64,000 nt of DNA from Streptomyces albiflavescens (GTDB lineage Bacteria > Actinomycetota > Actinomycetes > Streptomycetales > Streptomycetaceae): positions 1 through 64,000 of the forward strand of contig NZ_BMMM01000033.1 of NCBI RefSeq assembly GCF_014645835.1. The letters are read 5' to 3'. The notes under the pieces were generated by a model. It searched no databases and was not told where the DNA came from. It was given only the letters and a program-made list of their open reading frames with translations. This document shows positions 1 to 8,553 of this stretch, one piece after another (positions within the stretch are counted from its first letter, which is position 1; every line of letters starts with the position of its first letter). Made by a program: the position numbers and the translations under genes.

Positions 1-60
1 ACGATCTTGGACGCCCTGTCTGCGTTGCCGGACACACCGTCAGCATTCGGAATGACTCGT

Positions 61-1296
61 CTAGGGGGCGAGGGTAGTCAGGTCGATCCTGTCGGCCATC
101 GCCTTCATGCCCGCGTCGTTGAAGTGGAGGTGGTCGCCGGGGTCGTAGGCGGGGAGGATGCGGTGCGGGTGGGACGGGTCGCGGACGGTGGCGTCGAAGT
201 CCGCGACCGCGTCGAAGAGACCGCGTGTGCGGATGACGGCGTTCACCGACTGCCGTACCGCCTCACGGGCCGCGGTGTACGCGGCGTGACCCCCGTACGG
301 GGTGAGCGTGGCGCCGATGACGCGGATGCCGCGGGCGTGTGCGCGGCGCACGATGCGCCGGTACGCATCCTCGATGGCTCCGGGGTCCGTCTGCTCGGGG
401 GTGCCCTTGATGTCGTTGATGCCCTCCATCACGATCATCGCGCGTACGCCGGCGCGGGAGAACACATCGGCGTCCAGGCGTGACAGGGCCCTGGGGCCGC
501 GGCCGTCGAGCAGGACGCGGTTCCCGGCGATCCCGGCGTTCAGGACGCCGAGGCGACGGTACGGCGGGAGGGCGCGCAGACGGTCGGCGAGCCGGTCGGG
601 CCAGCGGTGGTTGGCGCTGAACGTCGAGCCGGTGCCGTCGGTGATGGAGTCTCCGAGCGTGACCACGCTGCCCACCACGGCCGAGCCGAGCACGTCGACA
701 CCGGTCACGTAGTACCAGTTCCTCAGGGTGGCGGTGTACGCGGCGCCGCTCTCCTCGGCGGTGCGGTTGCCCTTGCGGGCGAGGAAGTTGGCCTGGAGGG
801 CGGAGCGGTGATAGGTCGCCGGGCCCGAGTCGGCGGGGGTGTGGAGCGAGATCAGGAGGTTGGCGTCGGCAGGGACCTGGAGAGCGACGGGGTCACTGAC
901 CAGGTCTCTGCCCACCCGGATCGTCACCGATCGTGCGCCGGCGAAAGTGACCGTACGTATCGAACCAGGGACGGCCCACGGGCTTCCGGGCGCGCCCCGC
1001 CGCTGCAACGCCAGGGTCACGGCGTCGAGTTGCAGCGGGAGCCTGCCGAGGCGGTTGGAGAGGCGGACGCGGGCGGCGTGGCCGCCGACGCTGGTGTGCA
1101 CCACGTTGCGGATCGAGGCGCCGGGCAGCGCGCGGGCGGTGCCGGAGGCGGCGGCTTCCCAGGTGCCGGTCCAGGTCTGGCTCGGCGTGGAGGCGGCCCG
1201 GCCGGGCACGGACTCGGCGAGCGCGGTCGGCGGGGTGAGAACCAGGGAGGTCACCAGGGCGGCCAGGAGGTGCCGGTCCTTGATCGCACGAGTCAT
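61..1296 (-). CDS. Secreted SGNH/GDSL-type esterase
   Basis: 411-aa protein with an N-terminal signal peptide (hydrophobic core about residues 9-27, Ala-rich cleavage region). The C-terminal half is an SGNH hydrolase: block I GDSITDG near residues 215-221 with Ser217 as nucleophile, a block III-like GINDI motif, and a DHLHFND motif near the C-terminus supplying the catalytic Asp/His. The first ~200 residues form a beta-rich accessory region common in actinobacterial secreted SGNH esterases. It probably removes acyl or acetyl groups from an extracellular substrate, which the sequence does not identify. ATG start. It stands alone, divergent from the next gene. Confidence 0.88.
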   Translation of the reverse strand: MTRAIKDRHLLAALVTSLVLTPPTALAESVPGRAASTPSQTWTGTWEAAASGTARALPGASIRNVVHTSVGGHAARVRLSNRLGRLPLQLDAVTLALQRRGAPGSPWAVPGSIRTVTFAGARSVTIRVGRDLVSDPVALQVPADANLLISLHTPADSGPATYHRSALQANFLARKGNRTAEESGAAYTATLRNWYYVTGVDVLGSAVVGSVVTLGDSITDGTGSTFSANHRWPDRLADRLRALPPYRRLGVLNAGIAGNRVLLDGRGPRALSRLDADVFSRAGVRAMIVMEGINDIKGTPEQTDPGAIEDAYRRIVRRAHARGIRVIGATLTPYGGHAAYTAAREAVRQSVNAVIRTRGLFDAVADFDATVRDPSHPHRILPAYDPGDHLHFNDAGMKAMADRIDLTTLAP

Positions 1297-1436
1297 GGGG
1301 GCATGGTTTCCCTGGCCGTCGCCACCCTCAACTCACTGTCACCCCAATGGACGCACCCGTACGACGTCCCCGTACTCCCCTGGACCTAGGACCTGCATCC
1401 GATGCGTTCGCGGCGCGGGAGTGTTTGGCTGCCGTC

Positions 1437-1805
1437 ATGACCGCATTCAGCGAGGCCGAACGCACGTACCTGACAACGCAGCGGCTGGGACGGCTGGCCA
1501 CCGTCGACCCCCATGGGCAGCCGCAGGCGAACCCCGTCGGCTTCTTCCCGCAGGAGGACGGGACGATCCTGATCGGCGGCTACTCGATGGGCACCACGAA
1601 GAAGTGGCGCAACCTGCAGAAGAACCCGAAGGTCGCCCTCGTCGTCGACGACATCGTCAGCTTCTCGCCGTGGAAGGTCAGAGGCGTCGACATCCGAGGA
1701 GAAGCCGAACTCGTCACCGGTCCACATGAGTTGGGTCCGCACTTCAGCGAGGAGCTGATCCGCATCCACCCGAAGCGGATCCACAGCTGGGGGCTGGAAG
1801 ACTGA
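1437..1805 (+). CDS. PPOX-class F420-dependent oxidoreductase
   Basis: 122-aa single-domain split-barrel flavin/deazaflavin-binding protein. The start (MTAFSEAERTYL, RLGRLATVDPHGQPQANPVGF) and the central KKWRNLQKNPKVALVVDD segment are typical of the small PPOX-class F420-dependent enzymes of actinobacteria. The frame is open further upstream (to 1347), but family alignment favours the ATG at 1437. Members reduce small organic substrates with F420H2; the substrate here is unknown. The degenerate repeat array begins about 20 bp after the stop codon. Confidence 0.8.
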   Translation: MTAFSEAERTYLTTQRLGRLATVDPHGQPQANPVGFFPQEDGTILIGGYSMGTTKKWRNLQKNPKVALVVDDIVSFSPWKVRGVDIRGEAELVTGPHELGPHFSEELIRIHPKRIHSWGLED

Positions 1806-1825
1806 GCGGCCTTGTGGATGAGGGT

Positions 1826-2060
1826 CTTGAAGATGTGCCACGATCCTGGCCGGTTGAAGATGTGCCACAGGCCGGCCCTGTTGAAGATCGCGGAGCACCA
1901 GGTCCCTTGAGGATCGGGGCGGATCAGGCGCGCTGGACGTCCAGGCAGGTCAGGCCGGTTGGAGGTCTCGGCGGGTGAGACCCGTTGCAGGACTCGGCGG
2001 ATGAGACCCGTTGGAGGTCGGGACGATCAGTGCCGTTGAAGATCACATGACGCCGCGGTC
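1826..2060. repeat. Degenerate ~26-bp tandem repeat array (about 9 units)
   Basis: Nine units begin with a TTGRAGRTC-like word at 1826, 1854, 1881, 1907, 1934, 1959, 1985, 2011 and 2036, a regular 25-28 bp spacing. Units 6 and 7 are closest to each other (shared core CTCGGCGGRTGAGACCCGTT); units 1 and 2 share TTGAAGATGTGCCAC. The array fills the gap between the PPOX gene and the peptidase E gene and ends just before the latter's start. No frame through it looks coding. Function unknown. Confidence 0.6.
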
Positions 2061-2078
2061 TTGGTAGGGTCGCGAGCC

Positions 2079-2819
2079 ATGACCGCCACGGAACCCACCA
2101 TCCTTGCCACTTCGGGTGGTCACCGCGTCGGAGACCGCACCAGGGTCACCTTCGACGCCCTCGTCCACCATGCCGTGGACCTGGCGGGGGTCCAGGGGCG
2201 CCGCCCGCGCGTCATGTACGTCGGGACGGCGATCGGCGACGCCGAGCACTTCTCCAGCCGCATGGGCGAGGCGGCCCGTGTGGCGGGCTTCGACCTGACC
2301 CCCCTCCACCTCTTCCCCATGCCGAACCTCAAGGACATCGAGGGATCGGTGCTCGAACAGGACGTCGTGTGGGTCATGGGCGGTTCGGCGGCGAACCTGC
2401 TCGCGGTGTGGCGCGTCCACGGACTCGACGCGATCTTCCGGCGCGCTTGGGAAGCCGGGGTCGTGCTCAGCGGGGTGAGCGCCGGTTCGATCTGCTGGTT
2501 CCGGGGCGGCACCACGGACTCCTTCGGGCCCGAACTGCGCCCGCTCACCAACGGGCTCGGGTTCCTGCCGTACGGCAACGGCGTCCACTACGACAGCGAC
2601 CAGGGCCGCCGCCCGCTGGTCCACCGGCTGGTCGCCGACGGCACACTGCCCGTCACCCACTGCACGGACGACGGCGTGGGACTGGTGTACCGGGGCACCG
2701 AACTCGTCGAGGCGGTCACGGAGATACCGGGCAAGGGCGCGTACGTGGTCAGGCGCGAGGGGGACTCGGCGGTCGAGGAGCGGCTGGCGCCACGTCTGCT
2801 GCCGTCGCCGCAGGACTAG
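2079..2819 (+). CDS. Peptidase E-like protein (S51, type 1 glutamine amidotransferase fold)
   Basis: 246-aa cytoplasmic protein with the S51 dipeptidase E fold. ATSGGHRVGD opens the first strand, VMGGSAANLL follows, and the nucleophile elbow is GVSAGSICWF with the catalytic Ser. Downstream are PYGNGVHYDSD and HCTDDGVGLVY. Family members cleave N-terminal Asp dipeptides or related substrates. An in-frame start exists at 2061, but ATG 2079 gives the conserved N-terminus. Monocistronic, directly after the 26-bp repeat array. Confidence 0.82.
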   Translation: MTATEPTILATSGGHRVGDRTRVTFDALVHHAVDLAGVQGRRPRVMYVGTAIGDAEHFSSRMGEAARVAGFDLTPLHLFPMPNLKDIEGSVLEQDVVWVMGGSAANLLAVWRVHGLDAIFRRAWEAGVVLSGVSAGSICWFRGGTTDSFGPELRPLTNGLGFLPYGNGVHYDSDQGRRPLVHRLVADGTLPVTHCTDDGVGLVYRGTELVEAVTEIPGKGAYVVRREGDSAVEERLAPRLLPSPQD

Positions 2820-2856
2820 TGGCGTCGCGACGGGGCAAACGTTGCCTGCCGCGGCA

Positions 2857-4299
2857 CTAGTTCAGGCTGTCCGCGCCCAACTCGGTCTCGACCCTGAGGT
2901 GTTGCACGGCGTAGGAACGCCAAGGACGCCAGGTGTCCGGAACGTCCTCGTCGGGCGGGGCCACGTCGGGGTCACCGAGGGCGCGCGTACGGATGACGGC
3001 GACGGTCTGTTCGTCCAGACCCGGCAGCGCGAGCAGCGCCTCCCGCGCGTCGTCGCGGTCGGCGCCCGCGTCCAGCCGCAGGGTGCCGTCGGCGAGAGCG
3101 GCGGTCAGGGCACCGAGGGTGCCGTCCGGCTCGGCCTCCGCGAGGACGGCCGGTTCCGGGAACACATGGGTGAGCGTGCCGCACGGAGCGTCCAGCACCT
3201 TCCCGTACCGCCCGACCAACCGCTCGGCCTCCGCCTTCCCCACCAGCGCGCGCACCGCCAGCTCGTCGGGGTCGGCGGCGCCCGGCGAACGCAGGCCCGG
3301 GTGCGCGGCGACCAGCGGTCCGAGCCGCGCGTCGGCTCCCAGCCGCGCGTCGACGGCGTACGGATCGGCGTCGAGGTCGAACAGCCTGCGCAGCCGCTGG
3401 ACGGCGGTGGTGAGATCACGGAGATCGGTGAGCTGGAGACAGGCGTCGAGCCAGCCGCCGGGGTGGGCGCCGTCGCCGGAAGCGCGGCGGCCGTGGTTCC
3501 CGCCCGGCCGCTCGTCGACCGCGACGATGCCCGTGCCGTACGGGAGCCGGAGTGTGCGGCGGTACGTGCGGCGGCCGCGGGTGCCGCTGACGTCCTCGAT
3601 CCCGGCGATCGCCTCGCCGGCGAGGAGGTCGAAGACGGCGGTGGACTGATAGGGCCCCCGATGGGCGAGGCGGACGGGGATCCCGGCGGTGGGTGTGGCC
3701 GCGCGCCGGGCGGCGGAGGCGGTGCGCGGGGCGGCGGCACGCAGCTCGCTCGGCGTCGAGGCGTACACCGCGCGGATCGTGTCGTTGAACTGGCGCACGC
3801 TCGCGAACCCGGCCGCGAACGCGATCTGCGTGATCGGGAGGTCGGTGGTCTGGAGCAGTACCCGCGCGGTGTGGGCGCGCTGGGCGCGGGCCAGTGCGAC
3901 GGGGCCCGCGCCGACCTCCGCGGTGAGCTGCCGCTGCACCTGGCGGGCGCTGTACCCGAGGCGCACCGCGAGGCCTCCGACGCCCTCGCGGTCGACCACC
4001 CCGTCGCCGATCAGGCGCATGGCACGGCCTACCACGTCGGCCCGTACGTTCCACTCCGCGGACCCCGGCACGGCGTCCGGCCGGCACCTGCGGCACGCCC
4101 GGAACCCCGAACTCTGGGCCGCGGCGGCCGTCGCGTAGAACCGCACGTTCTGCCGCTTGGGCGTCACCGCGGGGCAGCTGGGCCGGCAATAGATCCCCGT
4201 CGTCTCGACAGCGAAGAAGAACTCCCCGTCGAACCGGGCATCCCGACTCCGCACCGCCTCGTACCTGGTGTCCTCATACCTGGCCTCTTCGCCGATCAC
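2857..4299 (-). CDS. Ada/AraC/AlkA-type DNA repair protein (DNA-3-methyladenine glycosylase 2)
   Basis: 480-aa fusion. Residues about 1-85 are an Ada-type zinc domain (FFFAVETTGIYCRPSCPA ... FRACRRCRPD, four Cys; the first Cys is the methyl acceptor in Ada). Residues ~90-185 are an AraC HTH (LGYSARQVQRQL; ITQIAFAAGFASVRQFNDTI). Residues ~200-480 are an AlkA-like N-terminal domain plus HhH-GPD glycosylase with LPGLDEQTVAVIRTRALGDPD, ending in DTWRPWRSYA. It should excise alkylated purines and regulate the adaptive response. The open frame extends to 4383; GTG 4299 fits the family N-terminus and follows a GGAAGG sequence that sits unusually close. Gene symbol withheld because both ada and alkA functions are fused. 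Confidence 0.87.
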   Translation of the reverse strand: MIGEEARYEDTRYEAVRSRDARFDGEFFFAVETTGIYCRPSCPAVTPKRQNVRFYATAAAAQSSGFRACRRCRPDAVPGSAEWNVRADVVGRAMRLIGDGVVDREGVGGLAVRLGYSARQVQRQLTAEVGAGPVALARAQRAHTARVLLQTTDLPITQIAFAAGFASVRQFNDTIRAVYASTPSELRAAAPRTASAARRAATPTAGIPVRLAHRGPYQSTAVFDLLAGEAIAGIEDVSGTRGRRTYRRTLRLPYGTGIVAVDERPGGNHGRRASGDGAHPGGWLDACLQLTDLRDLTTAVQRLRRLFDLDADPYAVDARLGADARLGPLVAAHPGLRSPGAADPDELAVRALVGKAEAERLVGRYGKVLDAPCGTLTHVFPEPAVLAEAEPDGTLGALTAALADGTLRLDAGADRDDAREALLALPGLDEQTVAVIRTRALGDPDVAPPDEDVPDTWRPWRSYAVQHLRVETELGADSLN

Positions 4300-4394
4300 C
4301 CTTCCAGTGTGCGGGCCGACGGTCGCCACGGCTGGCGGAAATCGGACATGGAGTTGGGTTTTCTCGCCCCCGCCCCTGCCCATTCCCGTACCTG

Positions 4395-4495
4395 GGGGCT
4401 GCGGCCCCAGACCCCCGCCAAAAGACTGCGCAGTTCCCCGCGCCCCTTTTCAGGGGCGCGGGGAACTGCGCGAACGGGGTCTGGGGCGGAGCCCC
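4395..4495. repeat. Nested inverted repeat, streptomycete intergenic repeat / likely terminator
   Basis: Inner arms of 19 bp are perfect: 4428-4446 (GCGCAGTTCCCCGCGCCCC) and 4453-4471, with a 6-nt loop. Outer arms 4395-4415 and 4476-4495 pair around GGGGTCTGGGGCGGAGCCCC with few mismatches. It lies in the gap between the rsgA stop (4551) and the start of the repair gene (4299), both on the minus strand, so it would terminate rsgA transcription. This sequence type is dispersed in many Streptomyces genomes. Confidence 0.75.
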
Positions 4496-4550
4496 AGGGT
4501 CGGGACGGGCAGGGGCGGAGGGGGCGAACCAAACCCGCCCCAGCCCAGGC

Positions 4551-5702
4551 CTACTGCAGGCGTCCCCGCTTGGCCTCCATGGCGGCCCGCCCCTCCGCCC
4601 CCTTCCGCTTCCAGTCCCGTCGGATCTCCGCCCGCAGCCGCGCGTCCGTCTTGGCGACGATCCGCTGGTTCTCGCGCAGCAGCTTGCGATAGCTGTCGAG
4701 ACGGCGTTCGGGAAGTTCACCGGAGTCCACGGCGGCGAGCACGGCGCAGCCGGGCTCGGCGGCATGCGCACAGTCGTGGAAGCGACATTGCGCGGCCAGT
4801 TCCTCGATCTCGGCGAAGACCTGCCCGACACCGGTCTCGGCGTCCCAGAGACCGACGCCCCGCAGTCCCGGGGTGTCGATGAGGACGCCCCCGCCCGGCA
4901 GGGCGAGGAGATTGCGGGTCGTCGTGGTGTGCCGGCCCTTGCCGTCCATGTCCCGCGTGGCCTGCACCTCCATGACGTCCTCGCCGAGCAGCGCGTTCGC
5001 GAGGGTCGACTTCCCCGCTCCGGACTGTCCGAGGAGGACCGAGGTACCGCCGGCGAGGACGGCCTCCAGGACATCGAGTCCCGCACCCGTCGTGGAGCTG
5101 ACCGTCAGCACCGGCACACCCGGGGCCGTCGTCTCGACGTCCTGGACGAGATACCCCAGCGTCACCGCGTCCGGCACGAGGTCGGCCTTGGTGAGGACGA
5201 CCACGGGTTGTGCGCCGGACTCCCAGGAGAGTGCCGACTTATGCAGCAGTGCATCACCACTAGAGCTGGACATCGCAAGTGCGAGGAACCGCTCGATCCG
5301 CCCGAGGTCCAGTTCGACCGCGAGGGACACACAGATGACGACGTAATCGATGTTAGTGGCCAGCACCTGGCCCTCGGAACGCTTCGACGAGGTCGACCGC
5401 ACGAAGGCCGTGCGCCGAGGCAGCAACGTCCTCACATACCGCGGATCGTCACCTTCGGGATCGACGGCGACCCAGTCACCCGTACACACGACCTTCATCG
5501 GGTCACGGGGCACAACGAACTCGGTATCGGCACGGATGACGCCTGCCGGAGTGACGACATCGCACAGACCACGGTCGACCCGTACGACACGACCGGGCAG
5601 GAGCCCCTGCTCGGCGTAGGGAGCGAACTCGGCGTCCCAGCCCTCGTCCCAGCCGTACGGGGCGAGAGGGTGCGACGGAACCGAGGAAACAGAGAAATTC
5701 AA
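4551..5702 (-). CDS. rsgA: RsgA-family ribosome small-subunit-dependent GTPase
   Basis: 383-aa circularly permuted GTPase. An OB-fold (~35-105) is followed by G4 (LTKAD), G5, G1/P-loop LGQSGAGKST, a switch region with RHTTTTRN, and G3 DTPGLRG. The C-terminal zinc knuckle shows C-x4-H-x-C...C (CRFHDCAHAAEPGC). RsgA assists late 30S maturation. The start codon is TTG (5702-5700) with AAGGG six bases upstream; no in-frame ATG/GTG gives a complete OB-fold. The RBS lies in a small hairpin and a 23-codon leader ORF precedes it. Its stand-alone position suggests it may be a second RsgA copy, which this window cannot settle. Confidence 0.88.
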   Translation of the reverse strand: MNFSVSSVPSHPLAPYGWDEGWDAEFAPYAEQGLLPGRVVRVDRGLCDVVTPAGVIRADTEFVVPRDPMKVVCTGDWVAVDPEGDDPRYVRTLLPRRTAFVRSTSSKRSEGQVLATNIDYVVICVSLAVELDLGRIERFLALAMSSSSGDALLHKSALSWESGAQPVVVLTKADLVPDAVTLGYLVQDVETTAPGVPVLTVSSTTGAGLDVLEAVLAGGTSVLLGQSGAGKSTLANALLGEDVMEVQATRDMDGKGRHTTTTRNLLALPGGGVLIDTPGLRGVGLWDAETGVGQVFAEIEELAAQCRFHDCAHAAEPGCAVLAAVDSGELPERRLDSYRKLLRENQRIVAKTDARLRAEIRRDWKRKGAEGRAAMEAKRGRLQ

Positions 5703-5713
5703 GGGAAACCCTT
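5701..5713 (-). promoter_or_regulatory. Hairpin covering the rsgA ribosome binding site
   Basis: On the minus strand AAGGG-TTT-CCCTT forms a 5-bp stem. Its left arm is the only Shine-Dalgarno-like sequence for rsgA and its right arm overlaps the first two bases of the TTG start codon. If it forms, initiation would be occluded, consistent with translational control from the upstream leader ORF. The stem is short, so the regulatory role is inference. Confidence 0.4.
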
Positions 5714-5764
5714 CACAAGGGCGGCCCCGGCGTCGCGCTCACAAGCGCGAACAGAGGGAAGTGG

Positions 5765-5836
5765 TCAGCCGGACACCGCGGAGGTGGAGTGAACGAACGT
5801 CTGGTTGCGGGCAGCGCCCATCACAGAGACAGCCAT
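5765..5836 (-). CDS. 23-aa leader peptide upstream of rsgA
   Basis: ATG at 5836-5834, TGA at 5767-5765. A strong Shine-Dalgarno sequence (GGGAGGTG) sits 6-7 nt upstream of the ATG, better than that of rsgA itself. The peptide begins MAVSVMGAARNQ and ends HSTSAVSG, with no obvious attenuator residue run, membrane segment or cysteine. It ends 62 nt before the rsgA TTG on the same strand. I do not recognise the peptide; a regulatory uORF is the simplest reading. Confidence 0.4.
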   Translation of the reverse strand: MAVSVMGAARNQTFVHSTSAVSG

Positions 5837-6381
5837 CGGTCACACCTCCCGTTCCCCACACGACTGACCGCGGCAGCCGATGGCCACCGCGAGGAGCAGG
5901 CCTCACCCTAGCGGGGCACATACTGCGGCACCACCGAATTTCCCCCGTCGTTCCTTGCTCCAGGCTGTTGGCCAGGCGCCCATCGAGGAGCCACGGTGAC
6001 GTCTGCGCTCGCCCTCGCCGTCGCGGACATGCAGGACCGCCCGGATAAGGGCGCCCGGAGACTGGTGCCACCCAACTCCGCACCCACCCGCCGATGTTGC
6101 ACCATCCGTGATCGGCGAATCTGCGGTAGGGAGCCGGCTGGGCCTCTTCCGGTGAACGACGGGCTCGGCTCCCCATGCGCCACCAGCCTTCCTGGAGGTT
6201 GAGCCGGTAGGCGCCACCGGCCATGAAGCCGTGGTGGATGCGCGAGTGGTCCTCCAGCCAGGCCCATGGTGCACCGCTGTGACCGGCCCGGCTACGGCCT
6301 GGAAACAGCGGAGACATGTGTCAGAGTGGAGGGGCCAGAGCGCCGTCAGTGGACGGAGGAGACAGGAGAGGGCGGCCTGTC
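5837..6381. other. Gene-poor intergenic region with a possible transposase scrap
   Basis: 545 bp between the leader peptide and the SpoIIE phosphatase start. No frame has convincing coding character over its whole length. The only recognisable piece is the short minus-strand stretch at 6174-6260. The right end (from about 6300) should hold the promoter of the phosphatase gene. Confidence 0.5.
6174..6260 (-). pseudogene. Possible degraded transposase fragment
   Basis: The minus-strand frame reads WLEDHSRIHHGF then AYRLNLQEGWWRM. The LNLQEGWWR block resembles the conserved C-terminal region of IS630-like transposases of Streptomyces. Similarity stops right after this block and no other transposase motif is present in any frame. 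The match is from memory and short, so it may be chance. Confidence 0.22.
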
Positions 6382-8553
6382 ATGTCCCTATATTTCGATC
6401 CCCACAGTTCGTCCAAGGCCCACTCCGCCTCCGTCGACCGGCGGAGCGAGGAGTACGCAGACCTGTTTGGGCAGGCCCCAGTGATCTTCGCTGCGCTCAG
6501 TGGCCCGAGACACCTGCTGGAGGCGGCGAACTCGGCATTCTTCGAGACCGTCGGGTGCGACCGCGGGCACGTCGGCGAGCCGGTCGGAGACGTTATTCCG
6601 GAATTGGTTCCGCAGGGCGTCCTCGACCGGCTCGATGCCGTCTACCGCACCGGCGTCGCGTACCGGTCCCGGGACGGGCGGCTCCTGCTGGGCGGGCCGG
6701 GCAGGCAGCGGGAGGGGTTCTTCGACTTCACCTACGAGCCCCGCCGAGACGCGGTCGGCCGGATCGACGGGGTCGTGGTGATCGCGGTCGAGACCACCGC
6801 GTACCACGACGCACATCTCCTGGCCGCCGAGCAGCGCGTGCTGCTGGAGCAGATCGCACGCGACGCCCCCCTCGACGAGACCCTCACCGGCATGGCCACA
6901 GCGATCGAGGAGCTCTCCCCGGACATGATCGTCTCGGTACTGCTCATCGATCCCGACGGACAACGCCTGCGGCACGGCACCGCCCCGCACCTGCCCGACT
7001 TCTACAACGAGGCGATCGATGGGACACCCATCGGCGAAGGCGTCGGCTCGTGCGGCACGGCCGCCTTCCGGCTCGAACCGGTAATCGTCACGGACATCGC
7101 CACCGATCCCCTGTGGAAGGACTACCGCGACCTAGCGCTGCGGGCCGGGGTCGCGGCATGCTGGTCCACGCCGATCCAGAACGCGGACGGCCGGCTGCTG
7201 GGCACCTTCGCGATGTACCACCGCACCCCCAAGGCTCCCGAGGACAAGGATGTGGCACTCAGCGCCGCGTTCGCCCGCATAGTCGCGCTGGCCATCGAAC
7301 GCCACTCCGCGGTGGAGGCGAGGCACGCCGCCCAGGAGCGCGAGAAGGCAGCCCGTGAGGATCTGGCCTTCCTGTTGGAAGCCAGCACCGCCATCACGAG
7401 CGAGACACACTATTCCGACAGCCTGCAGCGCATGGCCAGGCTGACCGTTCCGACCCTCGCGCCGCTGTGTGCCGTCCACGTGGTCGAGCGCGGCCAGACC
7501 CACCGCATCGCCATCGCCGCCTCGACCCGGGAGGGGGAACAGCTCCTCTCCTCCCCCGCACTGCGCGACGAGGTGGACGCCGCCGTGGCCCGGGCGCTGG
7601 CCTCCGGCACCACCGAGACCGCCCGCACGGGCAGCCCCTGCGCGCAGCTCGGCGTCACGGGCTCCGTGTGCATGCCGCTGGCCACCCGGGGCCGCACCTT
7701 CGGCGCGCTGACTCTCCTGGCCACCGACCTGCCCCTGGACGGCCACACGATCGCCCTGGCCCAGGAGCTCGCCCGCCGGGCCGCTTCGAGTGCCGACAAC
7801 GCCCACCAATTCACCGACCGCGTCCGGCTGGCCCACGATCTGCAGGCAGGTCTGCTGCCTCCCGAGTTGCCCAGGATTCCCGGCGCCACCTTGGCCGCCT
7901 CGTACCATCCGGCCGGTGAAGGACTGGACGTCGGCGGCGACTTCTACGACGTATTCCCGCTGTCCGCCGACCGCTGGGCGTTCATGATCGGCGATGTGTC
8001 CGGACGCGGCGCGCTGGCAGCCACCACCACCGGAATGGTCCGCCACACCGCACGCGCCGCCGCCCGCCTGCTGAACGACCCGGCGGCGGTGGTCGCCGCC
8101 ATCAACGACGCGTTGACGGCAAGCGCCGCCGATGAGGACCAGTTCGTTTCGCTCGCTTACGGCGAGCTGCGGCATGCCGCGTCCCACCTCGCGCTCAACC
8201 TGATTCGAGCAGGCCACGTACCGCCCCTCGTGCGGCGCGCCGACGGCACGCTCGAAGAACTCGCCCAACCGGGCCTGCTGTTGGGCATCCGTCCCGACCC
8301 CGGCTTCTGCCCGTGCGGCATCAACCTGCACCCCGGCGACAGCCTGGTCCTGGTCACCGACGGCATTACCGAGGCTCGTTCCGCCGACGGCGAATTCTTC
8401 GGCGAGGACCGCTTGGCCGACGCGCTCGTCACCGTCCGGACCACGACGCCCACCGCCGCCATCCTCATCGAGTCCATCACCGCCGCAGTCACCACGTTCG
8501 CAGGCAATGCCACTCTCGACGACCAGGCCGCACTGGTGGTCACCGCCACCTGA
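6382..8553 (+). CDS. PAS/GAF-domain PP2C-type (SpoIIE) serine phosphatase
   Basis: 723-aa cytoplasmic sensor phosphatase. An N-terminal PAS-like domain (~20-145, FGQAPVIFAALSGP) is followed by GAF domain 1 (~165-315, with VGSCGTAAF), a second GAF-like region (~330-490) and a C-terminal SpoIIE/PP2C domain (~500-723). The metal-binding acidic motifs are intact: GGDFYDVF, IGDVSGRG, LVTDGITEAR, LDDQAALVV. Such proteins dephosphorylate anti-anti-sigma factors and so tune sigma-B-like factors. ATG 6382 is chosen because it begins just before the PAS domain; GGAGAGG lies upstream. It overlaps the 3' end of the convergent pentapeptide-repeat gene by 14 bp. Confidence 0.85.
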   Translation: MSLYFDPHSSSKAHSASVDRRSEEYADLFGQAPVIFAALSGPRHLLEAANSAFFETVGCDRGHVGEPVGDVIPELVPQGVLDRLDAVYRTGVAYRSRDGRLLLGGPGRQREGFFDFTYEPRRDAVGRIDGVVVIAVETTAYHDAHLLAAEQRVLLEQIARDAPLDETLTGMATAIEELSPDMIVSVLLIDPDGQRLRHGTAPHLPDFYNEAIDGTPIGEGVGSCGTAAFRLEPVIVTDIATDPLWKDYRDLALRAGVAACWSTPIQNADGRLLGTFAMYHRTPKAPEDKDVALSAAFARIVALAIERHSAVEARHAAQEREKAAREDLAFLLEASTAITSETHYSDSLQRMARLTVPTLAPLCAVHVVERGQTHRIAIAASTREGEQLLSSPALRDEVDAAVARALASGTTETARTGSPCAQLGVTGSVCMPLATRGRTFGALTLLATDLPLDGHTIALAQELARRAASSADNAHQFTDRVRLAHDLQAGLLPPELPRIPGATLAASYHPAGEGLDVGGDFYDVFPLSADRWAFMIGDVSGRGALAATTTGMVRHTARAAARLLNDPAAVVAAINDALTASAADEDQFVSLAYGELRHAASHLALNLIRAGHVPPLVRRADGTLEELAQPGLLLGIRPDPGFCPCGINLHPGDSLVLVTDGITEARSADGEFFGEDRLADALVTVRTTTPTAAILIESITAAVTTFAGNATLDDQAALVVTAT

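Noticed and set aside
2842..4692. 616-codon plus-strand open frame
   Set aside because: Antisense shadow of the Ada/AlkA repair gene and the 3' end of rsgA; Arg/Gly-rich translation with no domain.
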